Source: Nocardia pneumoniae NBRC 100136 (GTDB lineage: Bacteria > Actinomycetota > Actinomycetes > Mycobacteriales > Mycobacteriaceae). Taken from it: 64,000 nucleotides of DNA. The stretch lies in contig NZ_BAGF01000023.1 of the NCBI RefSeq assembly GCF_000308755.1, positions 95,155 through 159,154 of the forward strand, given 5' to 3'. The notes below the pieces were generated by a model. That model did not search any database, was not told the origin of the DNA, and worked only from the letters and a program-made list of their open reading frames with translations. Below, piece by piece: positions 38,283-49,069 of this stretch. A program made the translations under genes and the position numbers. Positions within the stretch are counted from its first letter, which is position 1; the number at the start of each line of letters is the position of its first letter.

Positions 38283-41200
38283 TTGACGATCAACGAGAGC
38301 ACCAAGACCGGGACCGGACGGAGCACGAAGGTGGTCGCGGCCGCCGGGAAGGCCGCGCCGGACGGGGTGCGGTCGCCGCTGTTGGATCGTCTGCTCGGCG
38401 GCGTGCCGTACGCGCTCGCCTTCGGGGGCCAGGGTGCGCAGTGGCTGAACGAGCTGGAGGAGATCGGGCGCGACAGCGCTCTGGAGCCGGAGCTGACCGC
38501 GCTGGTCAACGAGGCGGCCACGCTGCTGGAGCCGGTCGCGGCACAGTTGCTGGTGGTCCGGCCGGTGGGCTTCGACCCGATCGGCTGGATGCTGGAGAAC
38601 GAACTCGCCGACACCGACGAGGGCGAAACCTCCGCGGCGCCGTCCGAGTACGTGCTGCGCTCGGCCGCGGTGTCCATGCCGGGTGTGCTGCTGACCCAGG
38701 TGGCCGCCGTGCGGGCACTGCGGCTGCAAGGTCTGGACGCGGCCGAGCACGCGCCGGCCGCGATCGTCGGGCACTCGCAGGGACTGCTGGCGGCGGCCGC
38801 GGTCGAGTCGGGCGGCACGCGTGACGCCGAGCTGCTCGCGATCGCCCAGATGATCGGCGCCGCAGCCGGTTTGGTCGCGCGGCGGCGCGGACTGATGCCG
38901 GTGGGCGATCGGTCGCCGATGGTCGCGGTGTCGAACGTCGATCCTGAGCGGCTGCGCGATGTGGTGGCCCAGGTGTGCGAAGGACTCGACCCGTCCGCGT
39001 CGGTGGTGGTCTCGATCCGCAACGGACGCCGTCGCGCGGTGCTGTCGGGCCCGCCCGCGCAACTGGAGCGGGTGCGCCAGCGGTGCGCGCGGATCCACGA
39101 CGAGGAGGCCCGCGAGCGGGACGCCAAACTGCGTGGTGGCTCGGTGTTCGCCCCTGTCTTCGAGGACGTGTCCGTCGACGTGGCGTTCCACCACCCGGCC
39201 CTGGCCGACACCGTCGACCTGGTGAGCAGCTGGGCCACCCAGTGCGGCCTGGACGCCGAGCTGGCTGGCGAGCTGGCGCGACAGATCCTGGTGGACCCGA
39301 TCGACTGGGTCGACACCATCGAGAGCGTCGTTTCGGCCGGGGCGCAGTGGATCCTGGACCTGGGTCCGGGCGATCTGCTCTCCCGCATCACCTCTGGCAC
39401 GCTGAAGGGCACCGGCGTCGGCATGCTCGCCGCCGCCACCCGCGCCGGACAGCGCAGCCTGCTCACCCCGGGTGCGGCGCCCGAACCAGCGGCACCGTGG
39501 TCGGCGTTCGCGCCGCGACCGGTCCGGCTGCCCAACGGGCGCATCGTCGTCGAGACCGCGTTCACCAAACTGACCGGCCGCTCGCCGATCCTGCTCGCGG
39601 GCATGACACCGACCACCGTCGACGCGAAGATCGTCGCCGCCGCGGCCAACGCGGGGCACTGGGCAGAGCTGGCGGGTGGCGGTCAGGTCACCGAGCAGAT
39701 CTTCGCCGACCGGGTGACCGAGCTGAAGAAGCTGCTGCACCCGGGTCGCACGGTGCAGTTCAACTCGCTGTTCCTGGACCCCTACCTGTGGAAGCTGCAG
39801 CTGGGCGGCAAGCGACTGGTGCAGCGCGCCCGTGCGGCGGGCGCTCCGTTCGACGGCGTCATCGTGACCGCGGGCATTCCCGAGCTGGAGGAAGCCGTCG
39901 CGCTCATCCAGGAGCTCACCGAGGTCGGCATCGCGCATGTCGCGTTCAAGCCGGGCACCGTCGCGCAGATCCGCGCGGTGCTGCGCATCGCCGACGAGGT
40001 GCCGGACTACCCGGTGATCATGCACATCGAGGGCGGCAAGGCCGGTGGCCATCACTCCTGGGAGGACTTGGACGACCTGCTGCTGGCCACCTATGCCGAA
40101 CTGCGCAACCGCGCCAACGTCGTGGTGTGCGTCGGCGGCGGCATCGGGACCCCCGAACGCGCGACCGAGTACCTCACCGGTGAATGGGCGGTGCGGCACG
40201 GTTACCCCGTCATGCCGCTGGACGGCGTGCTGGTCGGCACCGCGGCCATGGCGACGCTGGAGGCCACCACCGCGCCGGAGGTCAAGCAGCTGCTGGTGGA
40301 CACCCCCGGCACGCCGGATTGGGTCGGCGCGGGCACCGCGTCCGGTGGAATGGCTTCCGGCCGCAGCCAATTGGGCGCCGACATCCACGAGATCGACAAC
40401 GCCGCCTCACGCACCGGCCGCCTGCTCGACGAGGTCGCCGGTGACGCCGACGCGGTCGCCGCGCGCCGGGACGAGATCATCGCGGCGCTGAACGCGACGG
40501 CCAAACCGTACTTCGGCGACCTGACCGCCATGACCTACCAGGAGTGGCTGGAGCGCTACGTCGAGCTCGCGGTCGGCTTGGACCACCGCAAGGACTTCGA
40601 CTGCGGCAGCGACCTCGGCGACGCGATCGCCGAGGCCACCCGCTCGGTCTGGCTGGACATCACCTGGCGCGACCGATTCGCGGAGATGGTGCGCCGCACC
40701 GAATCCCGCCTGCACCCGGCCGACCGCGGCGAGATCCCCACGCTGTTCTCGAGCGACGACGACTTCGAAGACCCGGTCGCCGCGCTGTGCACCCTGAAGG
40801 ACCGGTACCCCGCCGCGGCTCGGACCGTGCTGCACCCTGCCGACGTCCCGTTCTTCGTGTCGCTGTGCAAGACACCGGGCAAACCAGTCAACTTCGTCCC
40901 CATTGTCGACGCCGACGTGCGCCGCTGGTGGCGGTCGGATTCGCTGTGGCAGGCGCATGACCCGCGCTACTCGGCCGATCAGGTGTGCGTCATCCCGGGC
41001 ACCGTCTCGGTCGCGGGCATCACCCGGGTCGACGAGCCGGTCGGCGAGCTGCTCGACCGCTTCGAGCAGGACACCGCGTACTCGCTGGTGCGCGCCGGCG
41101 TGGTGCCCACCCCGGTGGACGCGCGCCGCACCGCTGGCATCACCACCGGCCCCATCGACGCCGTCCTGGCCGCGCCGGACGTCCAGTGGGCCGGGCGCAC

Positions 41201-44200
41201 CACCATCAGCCCGGTGCACCGGCTCGGCGATCTGTCCGAATGGGTGGTCGACGGGAAGGGCGCGGTGCACCCGCCCACCGGCGCGACACTCGTCGAGACC
41301 AGCGGACCCGAGCCGGAGCATTCCTACCTGGAACTGACCGTTCCGTTGCTCGCGGACAACGCGGTGCGCATCCGGATCACCGTGCCGACCACCGTCTACA
41401 ACGGCGGCTCCCCGGTCGTCACCGAGGCCGACGCGGACGAGGCCATGTCCGCGCTGCTGGCCGTGGCGGCCGGGCAGGCGCTGCCGGAGGTCAAGGGCAA
41501 GGTCGCGCACGTGAACCTGGCCTGGACCCCGGATCTCATCGCCGATCACGCCGGAGTGACCGGCTCCGGCCTGCCCGCCGGGTTGAGCACGCTCGGCCGC
41601 ACCGTGCCCGACGTGCTGGTCGGCGCCTGCTGGCCCGCCGTGTTCGCGGTACTGGGCGCCACCCGCACCGCCAAGGGCGAGAGCGTCATCGAGGGCATGC
41701 TGGACCTGGTCCACCTGGACCACCAGATCCACCTCGCCGGGCAGCTGCCCGCGGAGACCAGCGTGCTGGCGGTGCGCGCGGAGGCCGGGGAGACCCTCGA
41801 CACCGATCTCGGCCGCGTCGTCGAGGTCACCGTGCGGATCACCGCCATGCTGGACAAGCCCGAGACCGGCATGTCCATGCCGGTGCTGGCCACGCTCACC
41901 GAACGGTTCGCGATCCGCGGACGCAACGGCACCGGCGAACTCACCGATCCGCCGCGCGCGGCGGGCACGCTGTCCGACGCGGCCACCGACACCCCGCGCA
42001 GGCGTCGTCGCGACATCACGATCGTGGCGCCGCGCACCATGCACGCCTTCGCCGCCGTCTCCGGTGACCACAACCCGATCCACACCAGCGATTCCGCCGC
42101 GAAGCTGGCCGGGCTGGGCAGCCCGATCGTGCACGGCATGTGGCTGTCGGCCGCCGCGCAGCACGCGGTGTCGGCGGTCGACCCGGCCGCTTCCGTCCCT
42201 GCGCGGACGCTGACCGCCTGGACCACCCGTTTCCTCGGTATGGTCCGCCCCGGCGCGGAGATCGACGTGCGCGTGGAGCGCGTCGCGGTCGACGCGGGCA
42301 GCGAGATCGTCGAGGTCTCCTGCCGGACCGGCGGCGAGCTGGTGATGACCGCGACCGGTCGCACCGCGGCCCCGAAGACCGTCTACGCCTTCCCCGGACA
42401 GGGCATCCAGCGCAAGGGGATGGGGCTGGACGCCCGGGCCCGGTCGAAGGCCGCCAAGGAGATCTGGGAGCGCGCCGACAAGCACACCCGTGCCGCGCTG
42501 GGCTTCTCGATCCTGGCCGTGGTGCGGGACAACCCGACCTACCTGAAAGCGCGCGGCGTCGAGCACCGGCACCCGGACGGCGTGCTGCACCTGACCCAGT
42601 TCACCCAGGTCGCTATGGCGACCCTCGGCGTCGCCCAGGTGGCGGAGCTGCGCGAGGCGGGTGCGTTCGTGGACGGCGCGATCTTCGCGGGTCACTCGGT
42701 CGGCGAGTACAACGCGCTCGCGGCCGTCGCGGGCGTGCTGCCGCTGGAGGCGGTGCTCGAGGTCGTGTTCCAGCGCGGATCGGCGATGCACGAACTGGTG
42801 CCGCGGGACGCGCAGGGCCGCAGCGACTACCGGATGGCCGCGATCCGGCCCTCCCAGATCGGGCTGCCCGACGAGGACGTGGTCGACTTCGTCAATGGCG
42901 TCGGCGAGCGGGTCGGCGAGTTCCTCGAGGTGGTCAACCTGAACCTGCGCGGCTCGCAGTACGCCATCGCGGGCACGGTGGCCGGGCTGGACGCGCTGGA
43001 GCAGGAGATCGATCGGCGCCGTGCGGAATTCGGCGGCAAGCGGGCGTTCATCCTGGTCCCCGGCATCGATGTGCCGTTCCACTCCACCGTGCTGCGCAAG
43101 GGCGTTCCGGAGTTCCGGAACAAGCTCGAGCAGCTGCTGCCCGTGGACTTGCGCCCGGAGATCCTGATCGGCCGCTACATCCCGAACCTGGTGCCGAAGC
43201 CGTTCTCGCTGGAGCGCGCGTTCATCCAGGAGATCGCCGATCTGGTGCCGTCGGAGCCGCTGGCCGCGGTGCTGGCCGACTTCGACAGCTGGGCGGCCCG
43301 CCCGGCCGACCTGTGCCGCGTCGTGCTGATCGAGCTGCTGGCCTGGCAGTTCGCCAGCCCGGTGCGCTGGATCGAGACCCAGGACCTGCTGTTCACCGAA
43401 GCCGAGCAGGGCGGCCTCGGCGTGGAGCGGTTCGTGGAGATCGGCCTCGGCGCGACGCCGACGGTGGCCAACCTGGCCAGCCAGACCCTGAAGCTGCCCG
43501 CGTTCGGCGGCGCGAAGGTCGAGGTGCTCAACGTCGAGCGCGAAGCCGCGATCGTGTACGCGACCGACACCGACCCAGCGCCGGTCGACGAGCCGGTCGA
43601 GGAGCCGACGGCTGCCGCGGCCCCCGCACCCGCCGCCGCGGCTCCGGTCGCCGCGCCCGCCCCGAGTTCGGCGGGCCCGCGTCCGGACGACATCGCGTTC
43701 ACCGCCGCCGACGCCACCCGCGTGCTGATCGCGCTGTGGACGAAGCTGCGGCTGGACCAGATCGGTCCGGTGGACACCATCGAGGGCCTGTGCGACGGCG
43801 TGTCCTCCCGGCGTAACCAGCTGCTCGTCGACCTCGGTTCCGAGCTCTCGCTCGGCGCGATCGACGGCGCGGCCGACGCCGACATGGGCGCGCTCTCCGC
43901 GACCGTCGAGCGGCTCGCCCGCACCTACCGTCCCTTCGGGTCCGTCCTCACCGATGCCATCGGTGACCATCTGCGCAAGGTGTTCGGCCCGTCCGGCAAG
44001 CGTCCGGCCGCCATCGCCGAGCGGGTGAAGAAGGTCTGGGAACTCGGCGACGGGTGGGCCAGCCACGTGACCGCCGAAGTGTCGCTCGGCACCAGGGAGG
44101 GCACCAGCGTGCGTGGCGGCGATCTCGGCGGGCTGGTCTCCGGCTCGCTGAGCGACGCCGCCTCCGTAGACGCGGCCATCGACGCCGCCGTGCAGGCCGT

Positions 44201-47200
44201 CGCGGCCCGCCGCGGTATCGCGGTGTCGCTGCCCGCCGCGGGCGGCGGTGGCGGCGGGACCGTCGACGCGGCCGCGCTGGGCGAGTTCACCGAGCAGATC
44301 ACCGGCCGCGACGGCGTGCTGGCCACGGCCGCGCGTGTGATCCTCGATCAGCTGGGACTGTCCGAGCGGGTCTCCGCGCCGGATGCCAGCGACGACTCGC
44401 TGGTCGACCTGGTCTCGGCCGAGTTGGGTTCGGACTGGCCGCGTCTGGTCGCGCCGGTGTTCGACGCGCGCAAGGCGGTGCTGCTCGACGACCGGTGGGC
44501 CACGGCCCGGGAGGACTTGGCCAGGCTCTGGCTCGCCGACGACGCCGGAAGCGGGAACGGACCGGTCACCGGATTCCTCGGGGCAGGCGAAGCCGTTGCC
44601 GCGCAGGCGGATTGGTGGCGTCAGCGCGCGATGCACGAGGCTCGGTCGGTGCTGGCCCGGCTGTACGAGCGGATCGCGGAAGCCGCGCGCAGCGTCGCGG
44701 AGCCGGGGGTCTGGTCCTCGGACATCGCCGTGATCACCGGCGCGAGCAAGGGATCCATCGCCGCGGCGGTGACCGGCAGGCTGCTCAGCGGTGGCGCCAC
44801 GGTGGTGGTCACCACGTCCACGCTCAACGACGAGCGTCTCGCCTTCTACCGGAAGCTGTACCGGGACAACGCCCGGCACGGCGCGGCCCTGTGGGTCGTG
44901 CCCGCCAACATGGCGTCCTACCAGGACATCGACGCGCTGATCGACTGGGTCGGCACCGAGCAGGTGGACAACGCGGGCGGCGCGAAGGTCAAGGTCAAGG
45001 ACGCGATGACGCCGACCCTGCTGCTGCCGTTCGCGGCGCCGCGGGTGGCCGGTGACCTCGCCGACGCGGGTGCACGCGCCGAACTGGAGATGCGGGTACT
45101 GCTGTGGTCGGTCGAGCGGCTGATCGGCGGGCTGTCCACGCTGGGCGCCGACCACGACGTGGACGCGAAGCTGCATGTGGTGCTGCCCGGTTCGCCCAAC
45201 CGCGGCATGTTCGGCGGTGACGGCGCCTACGGTGAGTCGAAGGCGGCGCTGGACGCGGTGGTCGCCAAGTGGCGGGCCGAGAAGTCGTGGTCGGCCCGGG
45301 TCACGCTGGTGCACGCGCTGATCGGCTGGGTGCGCGGCACCGGCCTGATGGGCCACAACGACCCGATGGTCGCCGCGGTCGAGAAGGCGGGCGTGCAGAC
45401 CTGGTCCACCACCGAGATGGCCGACGAGCTGCTCAAGTGGTGCACCTCGCGGGCCAGGCAGGTGACCGTCGCCGGTCCACAGCAGATCGACCTGACCGGC
45501 GGGTTGGCCAGGGCCAAGCTGGACCTGCCCGCGCTGGCCAAGCAGGCCGCGGAGCTCACCGAGCCCGAGACCGCGGCGGACGCGGAGAAGACCATCCCGG
45601 CGCTGCCCGCGCCGCCGACCATGTCCTCGGCGCTGCCGGTGCCCGAGTGGGGCGAGGTGACCGCGGATCCGGCCGACATGGTGGTCATCGTCGGCGCGGG
45701 CGAGCTCGGCCCGTACGGCTCGGCGCGCACCCGCTTCGAGATGGAGGTCTCCGACGAGCTGTCGGCGGCGGGCGTGCTGGAGCTGGCCTGGACCACCGGC
45801 ATGGTCACCTGGGAGAACGACCCCAAGCCGGGCTGGTACGACACCGCCTCCGGCGACTACGTGCCGGAGCACGAGCTGGCCGAGCGCTACCACGACGCGG
45901 TGGTCGCTCGCTGCGGTGTGCGCCGCTACGAAGACGACGGCGCGATGACCGACAACTCGGCTCCGCTGATGACCTCGGTCTTCCTCGACCAGGACCTGTC
46001 GTTCACGGTGGGCGGCGAGGCCGAGGCCCGCGCCTTCCACGCCGCCGATCCCGAGCACACGGTGATCACACCGGTCCCGGATTCCGGCGACTGGACGGTG
46101 ACCCGCAAGGCGGGCACGGAGATCCGCGTGCCGCGCCGGGCCAAGCTGTCGCGCACCGTCGGCGGCCAGATCCCGACCGGCTGGGATCCGACCATCTGGG
46201 GCATCTCGCCCGATATGGCCGCCTCGGTGGACCGGGTGGCGCTGTGGAACGTCGTGTGCACGGTGGACGCGTTCATCAGCTCCGGGTTCAGCCCCGCCGA
46301 GCTGATGAGCTGGGTGCACCCCTCGCTGGTGGCCAACACGCAGGGCACCGGCATGGGCGGCATGACGTCGATGCGCTCGCTCTACATCGACAACCTGCTG
46401 GGTGAGCCGCGGCCGAACGACATCCTGCAGGAGGCGCTGCCGAACGTCGCGCTGGCCCACGTGGTGCAGTCCTACGTCGGCAGCTACGGCGCGATGGTGC
46501 ATCCGGTGGCGGCCTGCGCCACCGCCGCGGTGTCGGTCGAGGAGGGCGTGGACAAGATCCGGCTCGGCAAGGCGGAGCTGGTGGTCGCGGGCGGTTACGA
46601 CGACCTCGGCATCGAGGGCATCGTCGGCTTCGGTGACATGTCGGCCACCGCGGACTCCGCGGCCATGAGTGCCAAGGGCATCAGCGACCGGTACTTCTCC
46701 CGCGCCAACGACCGCCGCCGCGGCGGGTTCGTGGAGTCGCAGGGTGGCGGCACCGTGCTGCTCGCCCGCGGCGATATCGCCCTGGAGCTCGGTTTGCCGG
46801 TACTCGGCGTGGTGGCCTACGCGCAGTCGTTCGCCGACGGCGTGCACACCTCGATTCCGGCGCCCGGCCTCGGCGCCCTGGGCGCGGGCCGCGGAGGCCG
46901 CGAGTCGCGGTTCGTCGCGGAGCTGCGCAAACTCGGCGTGCGGCCCGACGACATCGCGGTGGTCTCCAAGCACGACACCTCGACCGCGGCCAACGACCCG
47001 AACGAGTCCGAGCTGCACGAACGCCTGGCCGCCGCGATCGGGCGGTCGGACGGCGCTCCGCTGTTCGTCGTCTCCCAGAAGAGCCTGACCGGCCATGCCA
47101 AGGGCGGCGCGGCCGCGTTCCAGCTGATCGGTCTGTGCCAGGTGCTGGAAAGCGGTGTGGTACCGCCGAACCGGAGCCTGGACTGCGTCGACGACAAGAT

Positions 47201-47597
47201 GCGCGAATACCCCCACCTCGTGTGGGTGCGTGAGCCGTTGCGCTTCGGCGACCGGTTGCCGCTCAAGGCGGGCCTGGTGACCTCGCTCGGCTTCGGGCAC
47301 GTGTCCGGTCTGCTCGCGGTGGTGCACCCGCAGGCGTTCATCCAGGCCATCGAGCCGGGCAAGCGGGAGGAGTACCAGCGCAGAGCGCAGCAGCGGCAGC
47401 TGGCCGGTCGGCAGCGGTTCGTCGAGGCCATGTGCGGCGGCGCGCCGCTGTACGAGCGGCCCGCGGATCGCCGCCTCGGCGGGGAGGGAACGCCCGCCAA
47501 GCGGATTCGGCAACTCGAGGCGGACGTGCTGCTCTCGCCGGACGCGCGTCTGGCCGAGGACGGGGCGTACCGGGCGAAAGGGTTCGGATGCGCGTAA
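38283..47597 (+). CDS. fas: Type I fatty acid synthase (multifunctional, FAS-I)
   Basis: This ~3104-aa enzyme makes C16-C26 acyl-CoAs de novo and is close in length to M. tuberculosis Fas (~3069). Domains in order are: acetyltransferase (Ser165 in GHSQG); FMN enoyl reductase (MTPTTVDAK near 440, GGKAGGHHSWED near 585); dehydratase (SGDHNPIH and HGMW near 1260-1285); malonyl/palmitoyl transferase (Ser1472 in GHSVGEY); ACP (pantetheine Ser1841 or 1842 in GVSSRRNQ); ketoreductase (GASKGS near 2155); ketosynthase (Cys2745 in AACATA, His in KHDTSTAAND and TGHAKGG). I favour the TTG at 38283, preceded by AAAAGGAAG and giving the MTINES start; ATG 38253 is possible. acpS follows 76 bases downstream. 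Confidence 0.96.
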   Translation: MTINESTKTGTGRSTKVVAAAGKAAPDGVRSPLLDRLLGGVPYALAFGGQGAQWLNELEEIGRDSALEPELTALVNEAATLLEPVAAQLLVVRPVGFDPIGWMLENELADTDEGETSAAPSEYVLRSAAVSMPGVLLTQVAAVRALRLQGLDAAEHAPAAIVGHSQGLLAAAAVESGGTRDAELLAIAQMIGAAAGLVARRRGLMPVGDRSPMVAVSNVDPERLRDVVAQVCEGLDPSASVVVSIRNGRRRAVLSGPPAQLERVRQRCARIHDEEARERDAKLRGGSVFAPVFEDVSVDVAFHHPALADTVDLVSSWATQCGLDAELAGELARQILVDPIDWVDTIESVVSAGAQWILDLGPGDLLSRITSGTLKGTGVGMLAAATRAGQRSLLTPGAAPEPAAPWSAFAPRPVRLPNGRIVVETAFTKLTGRSPILLAGMTPTTVDAKIVAAAANAGHWAELAGGGQVTEQIFADRVTELKKLLHPGRTVQFNSLFLDPYLWKLQLGGKRLVQRARAAGAPFDGVIVTAGIPELEEAVALIQELTEVGIAHVAFKPGTVAQIRAVLRIADEVPDYPVIMHIEGGKAGGHHSWEDLDDLLLATYAELRNRANVVVCVGGGIGTPERATEYLTGEWAVRHGYPVMPLDGVLVGTAAMATLEATTAPEVKQLLVDTPGTPDWVGAGTASGGMASGRSQLGADIHEIDNAASRTGRLLDEVAGDADAVAARRDEIIAALNATAKPYFGDLTAMTYQEWLERYVELAVGLDHRKDFDCGSDLGDAIAEATRSVWLDITWRDRFAEMVRRTESRLHPADRGEIPTLFSSDDDFEDPVAALCTLKDRYPAAARTVLHPADVPFFVSLCKTPGKPVNFVPIVDADVRRWWRSDSLWQAHDPRYSADQVCVIPGTVSVAGITRVDEPVGELLDRFEQDTAYSLVRAGVVPTPVDARRTAGITTGPIDAVLAAPDVQWAGRTTISPVHRLGDLSEWVVDGKGAVHPPTGATLVETSGPEPEHSYLELTVPLLADNAVRIRITVPTTVYNGGSPVVTEADADEAMSALLAVAAGQALPEVKGKVAHVNLAWTPDLIADHAGVTGSGLPAGLSTLGRTVPDVLVGACWPAVFAVLGATRTAKGESVIEGMLDLVHLDHQIHLAGQLPAETSVLAVRAEAGETLDTDLGRVVEVTVRITAMLDKPETGMSMPVLATLTERFAIRGRNGTGELTDPPRAAGTLSDAATDTPRRRRRDITIVAPRTMHAFAAVSGDHNPIHTSDSAAKLAGLGSPIVHGMWLSAAAQHAVSAVDPAASVPARTLTAWTTRFLGMVRPGAEIDVRVERVAVDAGSEIVEVSCRTGGELVMTATGRTAAPKTVYAFPGQGIQRKGMGLDARARSKAAKEIWERADKHTRAALGFSILAVVRDNPTYLKARGVEHRHPDGVLHLTQFTQVAMATLGVAQVAELREAGAFVDGAIFAGHSVGEYNALAAVAGVLPLEAVLEVVFQRGSAMHELVPRDAQGRSDYRMAAIRPSQIGLPDEDVVDFVNGVGERVGEFLEVVNLNLRGSQYAIAGTVAGLDALEQEIDRRRAEFGGKRAFILVPGIDVPFHSTVLRKGVPEFRNKLEQLLPVDLRPEILIGRYIPNLVPKPFSLERAFIQEIADLVPSEPLAAVLADFDSWAARPADLCRVVLIELLAWQFASPVRWIETQDLLFTEAEQGGLGVERFVEIGLGATPTVANLASQTLKLPAFGGAKVEVLNVEREAAIVYATDTDPAPVDEPVEEPTAAAAPAPAAAAPVAAPAPSSAGPRPDDIAFTAADATRVLIALWTKLRLDQIGPVDTIEGLCDGVSSRRNQLLVDLGSELSLGAIDGAADADMGALSATVERLARTYRPFGSVLTDAIGDHLRKVFGPSGKRPAAIAERVKKVWELGDGWASHVTAEVSLGTREGTSVRGGDLGGLVSGSLSDAASVDAAIDAAVQAVAARRGIAVSLPAAGGGGGGTVDAAALGEFTEQITGRDGVLATAARVILDQLGLSERVSAPDASDDSLVDLVSAELGSDWPRLVAPVFDARKAVLLDDRWATAREDLARLWLADDAGSGNGPVTGFLGAGEAVAAQADWWRQRAMHEARSVLARLYERIAEAARSVAEPGVWSSDIAVITGASKGSIAAAVTGRLLSGGATVVVTTSTLNDERLAFYRKLYRDNARHGAALWVVPANMASYQDIDALIDWVGTEQVDNAGGAKVKVKDAMTPTLLLPFAAPRVAGDLADAGARAELEMRVLLWSVERLIGGLSTLGADHDVDAKLHVVLPGSPNRGMFGGDGAYGESKAALDAVVAKWRAEKSWSARVTLVHALIGWVRGTGLMGHNDPMVAAVEKAGVQTWSTTEMADELLKWCTSRARQVTVAGPQQIDLTGGLARAKLDLPALAKQAAELTEPETAADAEKTIPALPAPPTMSSALPVPEWGEVTADPADMVVIVGAGELGPYGSARTRFEMEVSDELSAAGVLELAWTTGMVTWENDPKPGWYDTASGDYVPEHELAERYHDAVVARCGVRRYEDDGAMTDNSAPLMTSVFLDQDLSFTVGGEAEARAFHAADPEHTVITPVPDSGDWTVTRKAGTEIRVPRRAKLSRTVGGQIPTGWDPTIWGISPDMAASVDRVALWNVVCTVDAFISSGFSPAELMSWVHPSLVANTQGTGMGGMTSMRSLYIDNLLGEPRPNDILQEALPNVALAHVVQSYVGSYGAMVHPVAACATAAVSVEEGVDKIRLGKAELVVAGGYDDLGIEGIVGFGDMSATADSAAMSAKGISDRYFSRANDRRRGGFVESQGGGTVLLARGDIALELGLPVLGVVAYAQSFADGVHTSIPAPGLGALGAGRGGRESRFVAELRKLGVRPDDIAVVSKHDTSTAANDPNESELHERLAAAIGRSDGAPLFVVSQKSLTGHAKGGAAAFQLIGLCQVLESGVVPPNRSLDCVDDKMREYPHLVWVREPLRFGDRLPLKAGLVTSLGFGHVSGLLAVVHPQAFIQAIEPGKREEYQRRAQQRQLAGRQRFVEAMCGGAPLYERPADRRLGGEGTPAKRIRQLEADVLLSPDARLAEDGAYRAKGFGCA

Positions 47598-47673
47598 CCG
47601 GAAGCGCGGCGGGGCAACTCGCCGCGCCGGGTCCCCGCACGCCGTCGTGGACAACGTCGTAGGCTGCGCGCCT

Positions 47674-48111
47674 ATGACGATCCTCGGTATCGGCTTGGAC
47701 TTGGTGACCATCTCCGAGTTCGCCGAACAGCTCGAACGCGCCGGAACCACCATGCTCCGGGAGAGTTTCACCGCGGGCGAGCGGCGCTACTGCCAGAGCA
47801 AAGGGACCGACCCGGCGCGCAGCTATGCGGCGCGGTGGGCAGCCAAGGAGGCGGTGCTCAAAGCGTGGGCATCCTCGCGGTTCGCCCGCCGCCCGCAGAT
47901 CGGGGACAACCCGTATCCGCTGATCGAGGTGGTCAACGACGCCTGGGGGAGGCCGAGCATCAAGCTGCACGGCCTCGCCGCCGAATTCCTGCCCCGGGTA
48001 CGGGTTCACCTGTCGTTGACCCACGACGGCGACACCGCGGCGGCGATGGTCGTGCTCGAAGACCCGGGTGAGCTGGCCGATCTCATCGAAGGACGCGACA
48101 GCGTCGGCTGA
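47674..48111 (+). CDS. acpS: Holo-[acyl-carrier-protein] synthase
   Basis: This 145-aa 4'-phosphopantetheinyl transferase opens with ILGIGLDLVTISEF (metal-binding Asp in the GIGLDLV strand). AARWAAKEAVLKAW near residue 50 carries the second acidic metal ligand and the CoA-binding Lys, and VHLSLTHDGDTAAAMVV closes the fold. It loads the pantetheine arm onto the ACP domain of the adjacent FAS-I. The same fas-acpS adjacency is found in mycobacteria. The ATG at 47674 lacks a clear ribosome binding site but starts the conserved core exactly. A bidirectional terminator follows. Confidence 0.93.
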   Translation: MTILGIGLDLVTISEFAEQLERAGTTMLRESFTAGERRYCQSKGTDPARSYAARWAAKEAVLKAWASSRFARRPQIGDNPYPLIEVVNDAWGRPSIKLHGLAAEFLPRVRVHLSLTHDGDTAAAMVVLEDPGELADLIEGRDSVG

Positions 48112-48118
48112 GCGGTGC

Positions 48119-48146
48119 GGTGGTCCCGGTTCGCGCCGGGACCACC
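48119..48146. terminator. Bidirectional terminator between acpS and tetR
   Basis: A perfect 11-bp stem GGTGGTCCCGG/CCGGGACCACC with a six-base loop sits between two convergent genes, seven bases after the acpS stop and just before the tetR stop. Confidence 0.75.
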
Positions 48147-48148
48147 CT

Positions 48149-48850
48149 CTACCTCTTCTCGCTGCCGGTGCGCGATTCCTTCTCCGCGACGAGCAGGTAG
48201 GCGACCATCAGCCGCTTGAGTTCGGCGACCGCGTCCGCGCTGCTCTGTTCGTCCTGGACGGAGAAGTTCAGCATCGAATAGACCACGTGCACCAGCACTT
48301 CGGCCATCATCGTGCGCCGCGCCCGCGGCGTGCGCGGGGTGAGCGGGCGCAGCATTTGCGACACGACCTCGGCGAACTGCTTCTCGTGGATCGCGCCGGT
48401 GGCCCGGGTGGACGGCGTGGACTGCATGGCGAGCCAGACTTCGCGCCGGGACGGGTCGGTCATCCACAGGTTTGCCAGATGGTCGACGAACTGGTTCATG
48501 TGCCGCAGCCAGTCCAGTGACGGGATCTCGCCGTGGAAGTCGGCCAGCTCTTGGGAAACGGCCACCAAGTCTTGGCGATTCAGCTCGCAGACGATGACGT
48601 ACTTGTTGGCGAAGAACTGATACAGCGTGCCGATCGGCACCTCGGCCCTTGCCGCCACCTCTTCACAGGTGAACGACTCGAAACCGACCTCGACGAGCAG
48701 TTCTCTGGATGCCTGGAGTAAGGCGTCGAATTTGCGTTTGCTGCGTTCCTGCGTCGGCCGGCGTCGCGGCATGAGCTCCTGTGGGTCGTCCTGCAGCTCC
48801 AACGCAGGGTCCGGACGGTGCTTCGACCTGGCCTCCGCGCGTACTTCCAC
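48149..48850 (-). CDS. TetR family transcriptional regulator
   Basis: This 233-aa protein has a TetR domain at residues ~33-85 (TCEEVAARAEVPIGTLYQFFANKYVIV) and a helical effector domain (ANLWMTDPSRREVWLAMQ...). A GTG at 48850 gives a 26-residue N-terminal extension. An ATG at 48772, with a close AGGAG, gives MPRRRPTQER and is a real alternative. It converges on acpS. It does not show the sequence I recall for FasR, so a direct role in fas control is unproven. Confidence 0.82.
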   Translation of the reverse strand: MEVRAEARSKHRPDPALELQDDPQELMPRRRPTQERSKRKFDALLQASRELLVEVGFESFTCEEVAARAEVPIGTLYQFFANKYVIVCELNRQDLVAVSQELADFHGEIPSLDWLRHMNQFVDHLANLWMTDPSRREVWLAMQSTPSTRATGAIHEKQFAEVVSQMLRPLTPRTPRARRTMMAEVLVHVVYSMLNFSVQDEQSSADAVAELKRLMVAYLLVAEKESRTGSEKR

Positions 48851-49069
48851 GCATCAAGGCTAGCGGTATGGGCACGTCGGCGGCACGCGCGTTCGCTGTT
48901 CGAGTTCAGCCCGGTTGATTTTCCGCACCCATCCGCGCGGCGATGTGGCGCCGAACACACTCCGAGCGCGCGTGTCTCGCGTCGTGTGCTCCGAGCAGGG
49001 GAATCCATGCGGCTCATGGCTTTCGGTAAGCGCGTGAGCTCGGTCAATGCCTAGAGGGAGGCGTGATCA

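Noticed and set aside
40407..47771. Open frame of about 2450 codons antisense to fas
   Set aside because: It mirrors the fas codon pattern, is extremely rich in Arg, Gly, His and Gln, and has no domain. It is a by-product of strong GC bias at third positions.
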